From Capronia americana (lineage: Eukaryota > Ascomycota > Eurotiomycetes > Chaetothyriales > Herpotrichiellaceae), in contig JADWQD010000015.1 in the NCBI GenBank assembly GCA_016110215.1, forward strand, positions 186,001 to 250,000: a DNA stretch of 64,000 bases. Direction: 5' to 3'. The notes under the pieces are model-generated. The model saw only the letters and a list, made by a program, of their open reading frames with translations, did not search any database and was not told the origin of the DNA. The translations under genes and the position numbers were made by a program. Shown in pieces: positions 21,387 to 32,477 of this stretch. Position 1 is the stretch's first letter. Every line of letters begins with the position of its first letter.

Positions 21387-22193
21387 ATGGCACCCTCATT
21401 CCGTAACCCCTACTCTAATTCATATAGCCACGACATCCCAATCCGCTCCATGGAACGCGACCCCAGCAACAGGCACCTTACACAGCAAGTCAGCGACCCT
21501 CACGACGAGCTCAAAATCTGGGATGCCGCTGTCACTATCCCCCGGGTTCGAACGGGTACCACGCTTCTCAACCAGCCGGTCTTCAAAACACTAGTCTTCC
21601 GAAAGAAAGTGTTCAACTCCGATATCTCCATCTGGAACTGCACAAAGGACTGTGAGACCCAGGAGTACTTCGCCGCTTGCTCGGGGTGGAAAAGGAACGT
21701 CCCGGATATCACCCTACATTCTGTTGTTGCTGGTCAAGATACTTCCGGGCCCATCCTCGGAGTCGCCCATTTTCGCTACACTCGAAGCGTTAAGTTCGGC
21801 ATCGGTGATTCACAGAACGACCCCAACAGCGTCCAATGGGAAGAGATGCGGAATGTTTCAAAGATGCTCGCGAAGAACAAGTATGACTGGGATTTCACCG
21901 AGTGCCCGGAATGGAGCGACATTGACGCCGGCACACATCCGCCCGGCACAAGATGCTTTAGGTGGCGGCGCACTATCAGCAACGAGGATGGTGTCGAGAA
22001 CAAATTGTCCCTCAAGAACTACCGGCTGACAGACGAAGACACCGGGGCCGTTGTCGCTGTCTTCGTGGCGAGCACCTTGGGCAACTTGAGGAAGAAGGGG
22101 GAACTGCGGCTGTTCGAAATGCTCAGGCCTAAGGTCGAAGTAGCCGTGGTTCTGACGTGCGCGAGCATAGCAGAGAAATTGAACAGGGATTAG
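21387..22193 (+). CDS. Conserved fungal protein, probable Tubby/LURP-one-like beta-barrel fold
   Basis: Intronless, 268 residues; the ATG at 21387 is in good context (CCCATGG). No catalytic motif was seen. The pattern of alternating beta strands (VFKTLVFRKKVFNSDISIWN, ILGVAHFRYTRSVKFGIG, FRWRRTISNE...) followed by NYRLTDEDTGAVVAVFV and a C-terminal hydrophobic helix (VEVAVVLTCASIAEKLNRD) is that of a common mould family with a predicted Tubby C-terminal-like/LURP-one fold. That fold assignment is inference from pattern, not from a search. The protein is probably cytosolic and ligand- or membrane-associated. It is convergent with the Zn2Cys6 regulator; 160 bp separate the stops. Confidence 0.75.
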   Translation: MAPSFRNPYSNSYSHDIPIRSMERDPSNRHLTQQVSDPHDELKIWDAAVTIPRVRTGTTLLNQPVFKTLVFRKKVFNSDISIWNCTKDCETQEYFAACSGWKRNVPDITLHSVVAGQDTSGPILGVAHFRYTRSVKFGIGDSQNDPNSVQWEEMRNVSKMLAKNKYDWDFTECPEWSDIDAGTHPPGTRCFRWRRTISNEDGVENKLSLKNYRLTDEDTGAVVAVFVASTLGNLRKKGELRLFEMLRPKVEVAVVLTCASIAEKLNRD

Positions 22194-22353
22194 GCAGGGA
22201 GCTGCATATGCGTCCATGAAGCAACGCATACCATCTCTTGGACCTCGGTCTTGGGTCTCCCGGAAGTTCAGATTGATCTGTTTGGCTGAGACGTATCTTT
22301 ACGCCGTCATGTTGGCAGCGTATGCTCACATGAACAATTGAGTTTGCGAGGTT

Positions 22354-24534
22354 TCACTGTCGCTTGGAATCCGTGGAGTTGGACGATGCGTACGAGGGGC
22401 TGGATAAAGTCATTAGCTCCAAGGCACGAGCATTTAAAGTGCAACTACTTACCCACATCATCGTGGCTTCATGATGACAGCAAGGCTCAGTTATCTCCCT
22501 GGTCACAGTGTCGCCGTGATTGCCGTTCCCGGGGATTTTGCGGTATCGTATCTCAAGCCTGCCGTCCTTGGATCGATCGACGCTGTCGACTTTGATTCGG
22601 TGCACTTTCATAGAACTCTGACTATACGACTCCTCGATCTCAACCACTGTCTTAGCCACGGCATACGCAACGCAGCTGTTCCAATGGGCTTCAACGACTT
22701 TCAGTTCCTGTAAAGCCTCAAGCGCGCTCCGGCGAATGTCGTGGACTCGACACAATGTGGCGATGAAGTACAGTGGCGAGATGAATCCCAAATGTGCCTT
22801 CAAAACGACGTCGCTGTCCCTGCGCTTGTCCATTGCAGTATGTCCGCTGCGCAAGAATGTGCGCACTTGCGCGAACATGATCCGGAAATCCGCAGCCGCA
22901 CGATTGTAGGCGTTGTCATTTTCCGGCGGAAGGGTCTTCATCACGAGCAGAGCCATGCGGTGGTGGGCGAGGAGTAACAGCTGCCAGTCTTTCAATAGGG
23001 GATCATCTAGGTCTAGACTGGCTTCGGCCCTCCAGCGACCGAACGCCCTCGACCATTCGGCGACGTACTTGCGGACACCGGGGACCATGGGTGTCGAATG
23101 GTGGGGTTTCCCGAGCTCAAGCAGGAGGACCAAGTAGACTGCTTGCTGGAGATGTTTGCTTGCATGAGTCAAGTCGTCGAATTTCTCTGGCATGTGTGGC
23201 AGAGAATATGTTGCACCGGTCGTCACTGGAGCCACGGTCGACGACTGGGTAGCTTCTTCGCGCAGTGCATAGGCTTCTGATTTTGCCAAAAACCCATGGA
23301 TTATGGGCTCGATAAACTCAGCTATCTCCGGTGATATTTTGATCTGTCTCTTCCGGGTCTCCCTGATGATTCGATGGCCAGACTTGAGGTGGGTAAGACC
23401 GGCAGCGGACGCACCCATCAAAAAATCGCAGTGCGCAAAGAGGAGGCAGGAGACGAGAACGATGTCTAGTGGGAGCGAATTCTGACTCTGATTGATCTCG
23501 GTGATAGCTTTGGTATAGTACAAGGTAAACGTGTGGTTCTGCCACGGCGTGCGTTTCGTGAGCTCGATCCATTCGTGTAGACTGCTTAAAGCGACCAGGC
23601 TGTGACGGACGCAAGCCTGATCTTGACTGGCTTGAATAACCAACCTGTTCCAGAAATTCCAGGACGAGTTAGAGGAGTAACGGACAAGTGCCTTGTCGTC
23701 GACGAACGAGTCCATCATTTCAGCAAAGTATGAGGCGATACGAGGTGCAGTGCATTCAAGGAAGTATTGGGTCGGTCGATTGAGATTGGGCTCATCGTAG
23801 AAATGAATAGGATTGCCGCTGTTGAACCAAGGCACGATATCCTCAGTCAACTGTTGTTGGTCGTGGGTGGGTTCGAACGGCCAGGGCTTGGGTTGGGCGT
23901 AGCCATCGCACACACGACCGGCTTTCGCGCATCGTCGACATCGAGGATGAGTCTCATCGCCTAAAAGTTCGAGCCACGACTTTGTCAGCCACTTGACACG
24001 GAAATGCGAACGAATCACAACATTGCCGGGTGGGTGATTTGAAGGATTGCAAACATGGCGGGCGCGCTCGATACAAGCCGTAACAAGCAGCGCTATTGCG
24101 TTCGATGAACCGACAGAAGACGTACATTTGACTCTGCGACGCCTGCTTTGAGGAGGTCAGCCAGATCTAAGAGGTCGCGTTGGTTGCAGAAAATAAGGAT
24201 CGAGAGAGAGATGATGGAAGATGTAGCAGGAGGAGGAGCAGGAGCAGGAGGTAAATGTGGCGGGGAGGAGAGGAGCAAGCTGCGTAGGTTCGACTTACCA
24301 GGTTATGCAACCCGTTCGTACTTTGTGATGGCTTCGCTTCAACCTCGTAGGTGACCTTTCTCCTGGACGTTCTCGAGACTCTTTACTCTCTTCTTGTGCG
24401 AGCACCGCTTTAGCATCGGCGTCTTTTGGTGCTTCAGCTGCTCTGACCGCTTTGCCATAGCCGCCGGTCTGCTGCCCTGCGGTCAACAGATGCGGTGGAC
24501 GCCTGTCAGCGACCACAAAGCTTCGAGGTACCAT
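22354..24534 (-). CDS. Zn2Cys6 transcription factor with a 20-nt microexon in the zinc cluster
   Basis: Three exons: 24534-24299, a microexon 24145-24126, and 23960-22354, giving 620 residues. Introns of 153 bp (donor GTAAGT) and 165 bp (donor GTACGT) flank the microexon. Splicing rebuilds KVRTGCITCRRRRVKCDETH and then PRCRRCAKAGRVCDGY, a perfect CX2CX6CX6CX2CX6C cluster; without the microexon the third Cys is lost. The rest is the Fungal_trans_2-type helical region (FAEMMDSFVDDKALVRYSS; SLVALSSLHEWIEL; VSCLLFAHCDFLMG). An optional last intron (22452-22400, GTAAGT...CTAATG...CAG) would move the stop to 22307 and replace the last residues; I could not decide between the two ends. Its target genes are unknown. 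Confidence 0.82.
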
Positions 24535-27464
24535 CCTGTAGAGTCGAGACGGTACATTGGAGCACTTTTGGAAAAGGGAGGTCGTGGACTAGGTAAGATT
24601 CCTTCAACCCCCGAGCTCCAGCTATAAGACGCCCAGTCCAGTATACAGATGCATAAGGACTTTCACCAATAGCCCTGCCCCCTTATACTACGGCGAACGC
24701 TAACCCTGCATAGCAAACATAAGCCGGCTAAAAGCGTGCAATACTGTAGTTGACAGGCATTGGAGGGGCATAGAGTGGTGAGCCACGCTTGCACAACTGT
24801 TCTGGAAGCCGAATGGATGGGCCAGTGGTGGGAAGGAAGGAAGGAACAAACACGAGCTTTCTCATACGTCTTCAACCCGGGTCTGCCGAATCGAATGCTC
24901 AATGGCCGCTCAACTGATTTTGAGTCTTATCCTCAGTGTGTGTCTTTTTCAGCTGCCCCCGGCCACACCGCGTCAATTAGTAAGAAACAGTTGTTGTTCT
25001 GCTCCGCCTCGAGGCCAGCTATTCTAGTGCGACAGTGGGCGATTTCGCGCAGCGGCGGGCGGTGTGAGGTATAACACGCGCACGCAGTTGAGCGCATACG
25101 GTAGCCTAGTGGATTCCTTCGCATGGCTCGGCCAAGCAAGGTACGGGGTGTGGGAAGGGACATCCATCATCATCGATGATGAGGGACGGCTCTAGAGGCG
25201 AAAAGCTCATGGATGTTGCAAGGGCTTCGCTTGCACTCTTGTCACGGAGCCGCCAACCCACCGAGTCAGTGCATTCCGCCCCTGTCACTCGACCTGTTTT
25301 GACCCAGCAAGGAGACGACGCCAATGGATTTGCGTCGAGCTGCCCGGGCGCTGTGCTGCAGCTATTCCAGTCATCATTTGTCCTCTTCCTCTCGCTCCAT
25401 TCCGATCCTGGTCGGCCTGACCTCGAAGTTGACGCTGTCCGTTTACTGATCGCCAACGATGTCGGGGCATCGGGGCACGTCGGGCCATCAATAGAATAAC
25501 TCGGTGGCTCAGCCCTATCTAGTGTTATCCTAGCACAGTAGCTCTCGATTTAGTTAAGGGAATGAATGATCTCGGGTAATGCCCACAGGCACCTGTACCC
25601 GCCTAACTGGGTGCCCCTAGCGCCTGCCCTCCTGCTGCTCTCGCTACTTGAACCTGACTAATCAATCCCAAATTGGTTCTTGCTTTGCAACATTTTTCGT
25701 CCACTTTAAAACCAACCGACTCGTTCACGCCACCGGCAGGTGATGTGGGATGCATCTACGTACATACCTGTGCAGGTCGAGATCTCCGCGATGCCATACA
25801 TGAGGCGTGTCGACGCCAGCCAATCGCAATCCAACTCTCCTTACTTCCCCTGCACGCCTGCTGCTGTCTTTCCCATTACCAAGCCGCGATGCTACAAAAG
25901 AACGTTGCAGTGGGCTTGCAAGCGATGCATGAGGTCTGAAAGCGTCCGTTCAGATTCCGCCTTGGCCAAACTATCGTCCTGAACAGGCATCTCACGAGGC
26001 ACTAAGAGGTACTGGACTGGACTGGATTCACCCACGCCTGCGGCAACCGTTACCTGCACTCAACCTCACACCCAAATAGTAATATGGAGTCAGTTCAGAA
26101 GCCGACGCGAAGCTCTATGACGTTGACGATATGAACCAGACCGACGGAATTGGACCGAGATTGAAATCAAAAAGCTGCAGAGAGATTGCTTCTCAGACTC
26201 TGGATCTTCCCCTGCGGCAACATTTCGTCATCCTTTTCCTGTTGCCGTATGACTCACGTATTAACCCACGACCTGGTGAGTGGTTCAGCGGTTCCGACGC
26301 CCATGCGAACACGACGGCGCGATGCTGGTCTCATGGCAGTGAGTCAACAGGCCTTCTACCCAGTTCGGAAAAGCATATGCAAACAGCGCCAATCAGTAGA
26401 ACTGGCGGTCGTGCAGTTCTCGGACCCGACAATACGGAGTACAGTATGTCGAATCTTTGTGAAGAGATGTACCACGGTTGAACCCAGGGTCTCATGCCCT
26501 GTCGGTCTTGATGAGACTGGCATGGACGAAAGTATGATAGTCAAGCCTATTGCCAACCGCGCACCCCTTGCATAATTCCGCAGAAGTGTACGAAGCATCT
26601 CCAGGCGGAACCGAGGGCCAGCCTGATAAAAGCCAGCGCGCTCTGCTTGCCTCTCACAGAAGCAATCGCCCCGACCATAGATACCGACGAAATAGGCGGC
26701 CGCAGCGCGTCGACGTGCCATTTGGGTTCAGAACACCACGCGAGGTGGTTCAGGGCTAGGGCTGAGTCTGACTGCATGAAATACGCGCGGCCATGGATTC
26801 TTAGAGAGCATTGCCCTTGCAGATCGCGCTTTGGGAGCCGGCGACTCTCCAGACCAATAATCTGGGGAGGCGTAGGGCTGACTCAAGTATACTACAGCTG
26901 CATCACCGGTTTCTCCGTCTTGGGTAACGGGTTGGGCGGGCCTCAGATCATACGAAGTACTCCTGCTGCTTTGAGATGCGGCAATACAATACGCAAGCCC
27001 AGCCACGTGGCTTCCCGCATGTACAGTAAGGACAAGCAGTACTAAGATCATCTTGCAGGTCCAGCACCTGCTGTACTGTACTCAATATCGACCCAAGTTG
27101 GGTTGCCGTTGACCGTTGCTGTCAGTAGTTGCTCTGCCTCCAAAGGTCGCCGGCAGCCCACCTAGCTATCACTTGTCGACCAGAGCAAAGGCCTCCTACT
27201 TTCAACTCTAATAAGGGCGCTGTTCCAGGTGGAAGGCTTGGCCGCCCTGTCGTAGGCTAACCCTGAATTGGGCCGCGGTAGGATTGTCAAAACACAAGTG
27301 GACGACCGCGTGATTGAAGCAATCTGTGTCGATGGAAATTGTTTTGCTTCTGGAGGTCGCCGTTGACCTGACCGGCTATCATGCAGTGATGGACTCCATG
27401 CTTTCCCGATCCTTGATACCGCTGAATGCTCTGTTGTACACGCCGAACGCCCATGCCCAAGCAG
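24535..27464. other. Gene-poor region
   Basis: 2.93 kb upstream of the Zn2Cys6 gene and downstream of DPM1. The longest ORFs are 107-132 codons, overlap each other on both strands and show no domain, signal peptide or plausible splice chain. I recognised no transposase, reverse transcriptase, terminal repeat or tRNA. It may hold a long regulatory region, a non-coding RNA or decayed sequence. Confidence 0.5.
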
Positions 27465-28249
27465 TTAAACCGTCCACCACAACCATAGTAGACCCTTGAG
27501 GTACTCCACGATTTCCTCACCACCAAGCTTGCTCTCCCCGTATAGCCGATCCACAAAAGTGATCGGACATTCCTCCACCTTCAAGCCCATGGCTTTGGCA
27601 CGAACCATCATTTCCATCTGGAACGTATACCCCTTACTCTGAGTCTTCTCAATGACCTTTACCAGCGCTTCTTTCTTGTACAGTCTAAAGGAGCCCGTCA
27701 GGTCACTCACACCAGGATTGAGTAGAAAGTCGGCCAGAATGTTCGCGCCTTGACTCGTCAATTTCCTTTTCAGGTCCCACCCGTAGACGCCGCCCACGAG
27801 CCCATTCTTCGATCTGTACCTTGTGCCCGTGACAATGTCCGCGCCCGTGTCCTTCTGGATCTTGATGAACTCGGGGATAAATTTAGGGTGGTGGGAGAAA
27901 TCGGCGTCCATGATTATGACGAAGTTGCCCGTGACAAATTGTAGGCCGTGTACGTAGGCAGTCCCAAGACCCAGCTTGCCAGCTCGGGGTTTGAGGACGA
28001 TGCGGTCCTTGCCGAAAGACTTTTGGAGCTCTTTGGCGCGTTCGAGGGTGCCGTCGGGGGAGGCATCGTCGACCACTATGACTTCCCAGCTAAGAAGTCT
28101 GAGGACAGTTAGCCTTGTTCGCGAGGTTCCTGTGACGCGACTTACGCTTTGCTGAATGTGTCCGACAACATCTGCACCAGGACAGGGAGGTTCTCTCGCT
28201 CATTGTAGGTCGGCAAGATCACCGAGTATTTGTCGCCTTTGACACTCAT
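27465..28249 (-). CDS. DPM1: Dolichol-phosphate mannosyltransferase catalytic subunit
   Basis: Two exons (28249-28146, 28089-27465; 56-bp intron, donor GTAAGT, branch GCTAAC) give 242 residues. The GT2 core is complete: YSVILPTYNERENLPVLV, WEVIVVDDASPDGTLE, RAGKLGLGTAYVHGL, the DxD-like metal site in IIMDADFSHHP, GTRYRSKNGLVGGVYGWDLKR, and DLTGSFRLYKKEAL. YTFQMEMMVRAK and the C-terminal VDRLYGESKLGGEEIVEYLK follow. There is no C-terminal membrane anchor, as in the human/fission-yeast type, so the enzyme should need DPM2/DPM3 partners at the ER. It makes dolichol-P-mannose for N-glycans, GPI anchors and O-mannosylation. The ATG at 28249 gives the family start. It shares a promoter with TRAPPC12. 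Confidence 0.95.
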
Positions 28250-28649
28250 TTTGCTCAGCAGGACACCTGCTACGTTCGCAATTTGCCGGTTGGAGAGAGT
28301 CTCAAGGAACAGGAAGTTGTTGACAGGCGGTCGCGCAGGCTGAGGGTCTGCTTGTGGGTAGTAATGCGAGACTCCCACTGTGAACAACTGTCAGTTTTCG
28401 CAGCTTCAGGGGGGGATGGCTGGTGGGTGCGTGGTGATGGAAATGCCGAAGTCGAGCCGGCCGCATATTGTCCAGCTTCTTTCTTACGCAAAGGAGTCAT
28501 GTTTGCCATGATCACCAGGATCCAGGGACTTCGACGACACTTGTGCAGCACTTATGGTGCATAACGGACGGTTATGGATATGATTAAGAAGACGACCCAA
28601 ATGATTGTTTGAAACTCCGGAAGACTCTGAAGTTGCAAAGGCCGGAGAG
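28250..28649. promoter_or_regulatory. Divergent promoter between DPM1 and TRAPPC12-like gene
   Basis: 400 bp between two start codons; overlapping short ORFs have no domain. No clear TATA or CCAAT box was identified. Confidence 0.4.
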
Positions 28650-30038
28650 ATGGCTTCTGCTTCACACAGTCGCAAACCGTCAAGCCGCGCTGCTCTTCCT
28701 CGACGTACGACCAAGGGACCGTTGGACGCGCCAACAGATCCGCTCGCTGTACCTGCGGCTTCTAAGCAGCCTTTGTCGCCGCAGAGCGAGGTCAACGAAC
28801 CGCTCTCGCGGACATCTACCACGGCAAAGTCGTCGACACCAACACGGCAGGAACAACCCGTACCTGCAGCCCAACAACCCGCCAGCCAAGCCGAGGAACG
28901 AGACCTCTCCTTTCTTCTCGACTCGTCAATCTATCATGCCCTTTCCCAGGTCGAAGTGCCCGGCCCATTCCGGAAACCGTTCCTTCCGCCTCCCAGCTTG
29001 GAAACACCACTGAGTGCATCTCTGCAACAACTCGACACCTTGCTCTCGCAATGCGACTTCCTCCGTGCCGCGCAGCTTGCCGGCTCAATCTTGGTCTCGG
29101 GTATTATCAGACCTACGGATGCAAAGACGATTTTTCGAGTCATGGAGATTAGATACTCTTGTTTAGAGCTGTCTGGTAATCTATTGATGGCTGCTCAAGA
29201 GGCAAAGGCGCTCGAAGACCTGAGCTCGGGCTTCTACTACGATGATCCACATCCAGATAAGGAATCCGAGGATGAAGGGTCCGAGGGTCGGACACATAAG
29301 GTACCCGAGCACATCATGCCGTTTGGTTTACGATTACAAGCGCTGCGACTACAGAGCGTCGGTTTCTCCGACCCGCGGAGAGGTGTTTCTTCGCTCTACG
29401 ACGTGGGAATGGAGTGTAGAGAGCACTTGTCTTCTCCGATCACATCTCTGGAACAGAGGAAACTGTGGACGGAAAGGCTACGTGAAGTCTCTATCAGGGT
29501 GGTGAACGCACTGATCGAGATGGGCGATCTGGACGCTGCTGCCAGGACGCTAGAGAGTCTCAAGCCTGCCGAAGATGAAGATGTTGCGCTGTGGATTTCG
29601 AGGATGATCTTGCTGAGGATCAAAATGGGCGATATCTACCACGCCGAAAAGCTGATCCAGTCCACTGCTCTCAAGCCAGCTGAGAAGATGATCGTTCAGT
29701 CACTTCTGGCAATCGCCGAAGGTCGGTTGGACGAAGCCGCGAGGATCCTCTCCGAAAACGAGGCGAGCATTGATCCAGCTGTTGCAGCCGTGGCAAAGCA
29801 GAATCTTGCTGTTGCAAATCTGTACCGTGGGCAGATCCTAAATGCCAGGCAGCACCTGGAAGAACTTGTCGATGCTGGTCATTCCTTCCAGACTCTGACC
29901 GTCAACCTTGCTACCATATATGACCTGACGTCCGACAGATCCAGGGATCTGAAGACATCAATGGTTTCTCGAATCGCCAGTCATCAGCAGGAAAAGGCTC
30001 AAATCCGTTCATACTCGAACGCCGACTTCAAGCTATGA
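28650..30038 (+). CDS. TRAPPC12: TRAPP complex subunit 12-like TPR protein
   Basis: Intronless, 462 residues from the ATG at 28650. A disordered Ser/Pro/Ala-rich N-terminus (1-95) is followed by LDSSIYHALSQVEVPGPFRK and a helical-hairpin solenoid. SLQQLDTLLSQCDFLRAAQLAGSIL starts it, and TPR-like pairs follow (DLDAAARTLESL; GDIYHAEKLIQ; EGRLDEAARILSENEASIDPA; NLAVANLYRGQILNARQHLEEL). The end (FQTLTVNLATIYDLTSDR) is the most recognisable part of TRAPPC12 homologues. TRAPPC12 belongs to TRAPPIII in animals and filamentous fungi and acts in ER-Golgi trafficking and autophagy; it is absent from budding yeast. The stop lies only 17 bp from the stop of the convergent PAQR gene. Confidence 0.88.
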   Translation: MASASHSRKPSSRAALPRRTTKGPLDAPTDPLAVPAASKQPLSPQSEVNEPLSRTSTTAKSSTPTRQEQPVPAAQQPASQAEERDLSFLLDSSIYHALSQVEVPGPFRKPFLPPPSLETPLSASLQQLDTLLSQCDFLRAAQLAGSILVSGIIRPTDAKTIFRVMEIRYSCLELSGNLLMAAQEAKALEDLSSGFYYDDPHPDKESEDEGSEGRTHKVPEHIMPFGLRLQALRLQSVGFSDPRRGVSSLYDVGMECREHLSSPITSLEQRKLWTERLREVSIRVVNALIEMGDLDAAARTLESLKPAEDEDVALWISRMILLRIKMGDIYHAEKLIQSTALKPAEKMIVQSLLAIAEGRLDEAARILSENEASIDPAVAAVAKQNLAVANLYRGQILNARQHLEELVDAGHSFQTLTVNLATIYDLTSDRSRDLKTSMVSRIASHQQEKAQIRSYSNADFKL

Positions 30039-30055
30039 ACTAGAAAAGCAGACCC

Positions 30056-31081
30056 TTATATACATACGGAACCCATCATCCCATGCCGGTAATCGAAGGC
30101 TTTGAGGAGTCCCTTGAGGTGTGACAATGCAGCCAGGACGATCAGAATGTGAAAGATCTGGTGCGAACTTCCCAGCGTATCAAATTTGCCGGGATACCAT
30201 GCTTCTGGGATTCTGGCCTGTGAAACTCAAGTAAGTATCACTTTTGTATCAACCAAGGTGAGTACTCACGGCATACAGACCTGCCCCAAGGAGATAGAGA
30301 ACACCTTGCAATACCAACCACGACAGACCCATCTGCTTTTCCATATCTTCTAAGCCGAAAATGCTCAATCCATCGAAGACGGGGAAGACTGCAGAGATGC
30401 CCATGCCAGCGAACATGAGCGCTCTGTATGGCCTCCACGCCGGAGTTCTGAAGCGTGGAAGGATCGACATGGTGGTGCAAGCGACACCCAACGAGCATAT
30501 CTGCCACATATCTCAGTCTTACGTATCCATGCAATTGGCTGTATTCTCACCATGATCCAATATGTCCATTGTTTGACTGGGTGGCACCAGAAGCCATAGT
30601 ATACACTTGGAACAAAAGACCCCGCAATCAGCAAAGAGATGCCGGCATAGTCGAGCTGATTCCAGAACCGAGCAACGGATGGAGAGTGGTTTGACAAAGT
30701 GTGGAAAGAGGCACTGATACCCAAGCAAAAAGCGGCACCGGCGAAGAAGCAACTCATAGCTATGACATCGGCCAATGAGGCGTGATAGTACCGCGGCTTC
30801 AGAACCTTGTAAAGCACAACGGCGAAGGGCAGACTCAGGGTGGCCGGGATCAAATGGCTCCAGATGTTGACACTCTCATTGTGCCAGTGAAGGACGCTTT
30901 GCCAGGACCTCGAATAGCTATAGGATGCTTGGCGATAGCTGGAGTGAATGTAGTGGTTGTCCTGTCGCCAGTGCGGAAGATCGTTCCAATGGACAAGGCT
31001 GTGCCAAAGATCTTCTGCCTTGTCTGATAGCTCTTGTCCACGAGAATCTGATGGGGAGGCCGGGGTATCTAGCTCGACCAT
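30056..31081 (-). CDS. PAQR/haemolysin-III family seven-helix receptor (ADIPOR-like, Izh type)
   Basis: Three exons (31081-30551, 30500-30270, 30217-30056) with introns of 50 and 52 bp give 307 residues. The cytosolic start (DLWHSLVHWNDLPHWRQDNHYI) leads to LHWHNESVNIWSHLIPATLS and seven hydrophobic segments. Zinc-site residues are in place: His in SASFHTLSNH, Asp in FWNQLDYAGISLLIAGSF, and two His in GSSHQIFHILIVLAAL. LYA|ARIPEAWYPGKFD across the last intron matches the family exactly, which supports the splice. Family members are alkaline-ceramidase-like or steroid/adiponectin receptors; yeast Izh proteins affect zinc and sterol homeostasis. The precise ligand here is unknown. Confidence 0.92.
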
Positions 31082-31506
31082 CTTGAATGTGCTGCCGTCG
31101 AAATTGTGTCAATAAGCCACCGGGCCCCCATACCTGGGACAAGCAATTCAGGACGCAGAATCCAGAAGTGTTGGGGAGGGTGAATTTCACGTGACAAGCC
31201 AAATACGACGCCAAGAACAGGCTCGGCCCGTGGTTGCCTTATCGATAACGAATGACGCATGAACTAGCGTCGTTGCTACTTGCTCTCTTTCCCGTCTCGC
31301 CCATCAGCAGCAACCGAGCTCATGGCAGGAGGATAGAGCAGGAGCATAGGGCACTTGAGATGAGCTCTCGACAGCTATTGCTGGCATGATGGTGCGTACA
31401 GCCATTAGCGTTGTAAAGAATGGCACAAGCACATCCCACACTTGGGCGGAAATCGTCGGCACCATGGGACAGGTTGCGGCCAGTCAAGCAAGACCCGTTA
31501 GAGAGC
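31082..31506. promoter_or_regulatory. Divergent promoter with TCACGTGA palindrome
   Basis: 425 bp between the PAQR gene and the next plus-strand gene. TCACGTGA at 31187-31194 is a full palindromic E-box of the kind bound by Cbf1-like bHLH proteins. Distance to the PAQR ATG is about 106 bp and to the right-hand ATG about 313 bp. Confidence 0.5.
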
Positions 31507-32477
31507 ATGGGCTTCGTCTCCAAGGGCGATAATAGGTGAGGGGACTGCTTGCGCTGAATTCGATGTTCCTAACGGCGGAAAGACTGCTTGACCTCAAGAC
31601 GCAAGAGAGCTTCTACAACAAGATTGTCGCTCGCTATATGCAATTCTGCACCCAGCACGGTAGAGACCTCGATAACGCCTTCGCATCGCTATCGCTCGAG
31701 GAAGTTCATCCATCAACCACAGTCCCTGTCAGAAACCAGGCTGCCAGGGGAACGGAGCCTCAACCCATTCGTGCGCCGAGTCCTCATCAACAAGACTTTA
31801 CAGTGCCCGCGTATGGGCAAGCGACCGCTGGTCCGACGACCGCGCCCTCAGCTGAACTCTCTACTATCCTCATAGCACTACGAAAACTACGAGAAGGACT
31901 CCTTGCCAGCTCCGCATCGGCACAAAACCCCGTCTTCTCCCAGCGAGTCCACGTCTTCAATGTCAGAGCGGCCGTCCTAGCACTTCATCCAGAGGGCTAT
32001 CATCCGTCGCTGCTGCACCTTCTGACTGCACTGCACACCCCTGATCATCCTTTGCCGAGGTCTGAGCTGGTTGAGATGATCACCTACCTCGTTCTCGACA
32101 CTGCGATTCGACAGAATGACCTTGTGTCGGCATACGCGTTGAGATATAAATATCAAGTGCGTGTCGGGTTCAAAAGCAGAGTTGTTGACAGCATCTTGAA
32201 ATCAATTGTCATGGGTGATTGGGTCAACTTCTGGCGCGTGCGACAAAAAGTCGACGGTTACATCCGAGCGATCCTTCACTGGCATCTCGAATCACAGCGT
32301 AGAACGGCCCTCAAGGCCATCGGCCGAGCATACTATTCCTGTGACGTTAAGTGGATTCTTCAGAGCTCCACCGGCGGCGAGATGAGCTGGGATGAACTTG
32401 TCCGAGCAGAAGATGTAGGCTGGATGCGCGACGGAGAGAGGGTCATGATCAGGAAACCAAAGGCCAAGGCCGGCTAG
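31507..32477 (+). CDS. Conserved helical protein of unknown function (PCI/CSN8-like candidate)
   Basis: Two exons (31507-31535, 31583-32477; 47-bp intron with GTGAGG donor, CTAAC branch and AAG acceptor) give 307 residues starting MGFVSKGDNRLLDLKTQESF. The reading frame and sense are restored exactly by this splice, whereas the unspliced frame lacks an early ATG. The N-terminal helix (YNKIVARYMQFC) is followed by a disordered Pro/Ala linker and a helical C-terminal domain. That domain runs VFNVRAAVLALHPEGYHPSL, VLDTAIRQNDLVSAYALRYK, MGDWVNFWRVRQKVDGYIRAIL, then a winged-helix-like ending (SQRRTALKAIGRAYYSCDVKWI). The repeat-then-winged-helix pattern resembles CSN8/PSMD8/EIF3K-type PCI proteins; this is inference. 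I do not recognise a named orthologue. Confidence 0.75.

Noticed and set aside
31536..31582. Reading frame start at a GTG before the unknown helical protein
   Set aside because: The GTGAGG there is a splice donor; an ATG exon at 31507 joins in frame across a 47-bp intron.
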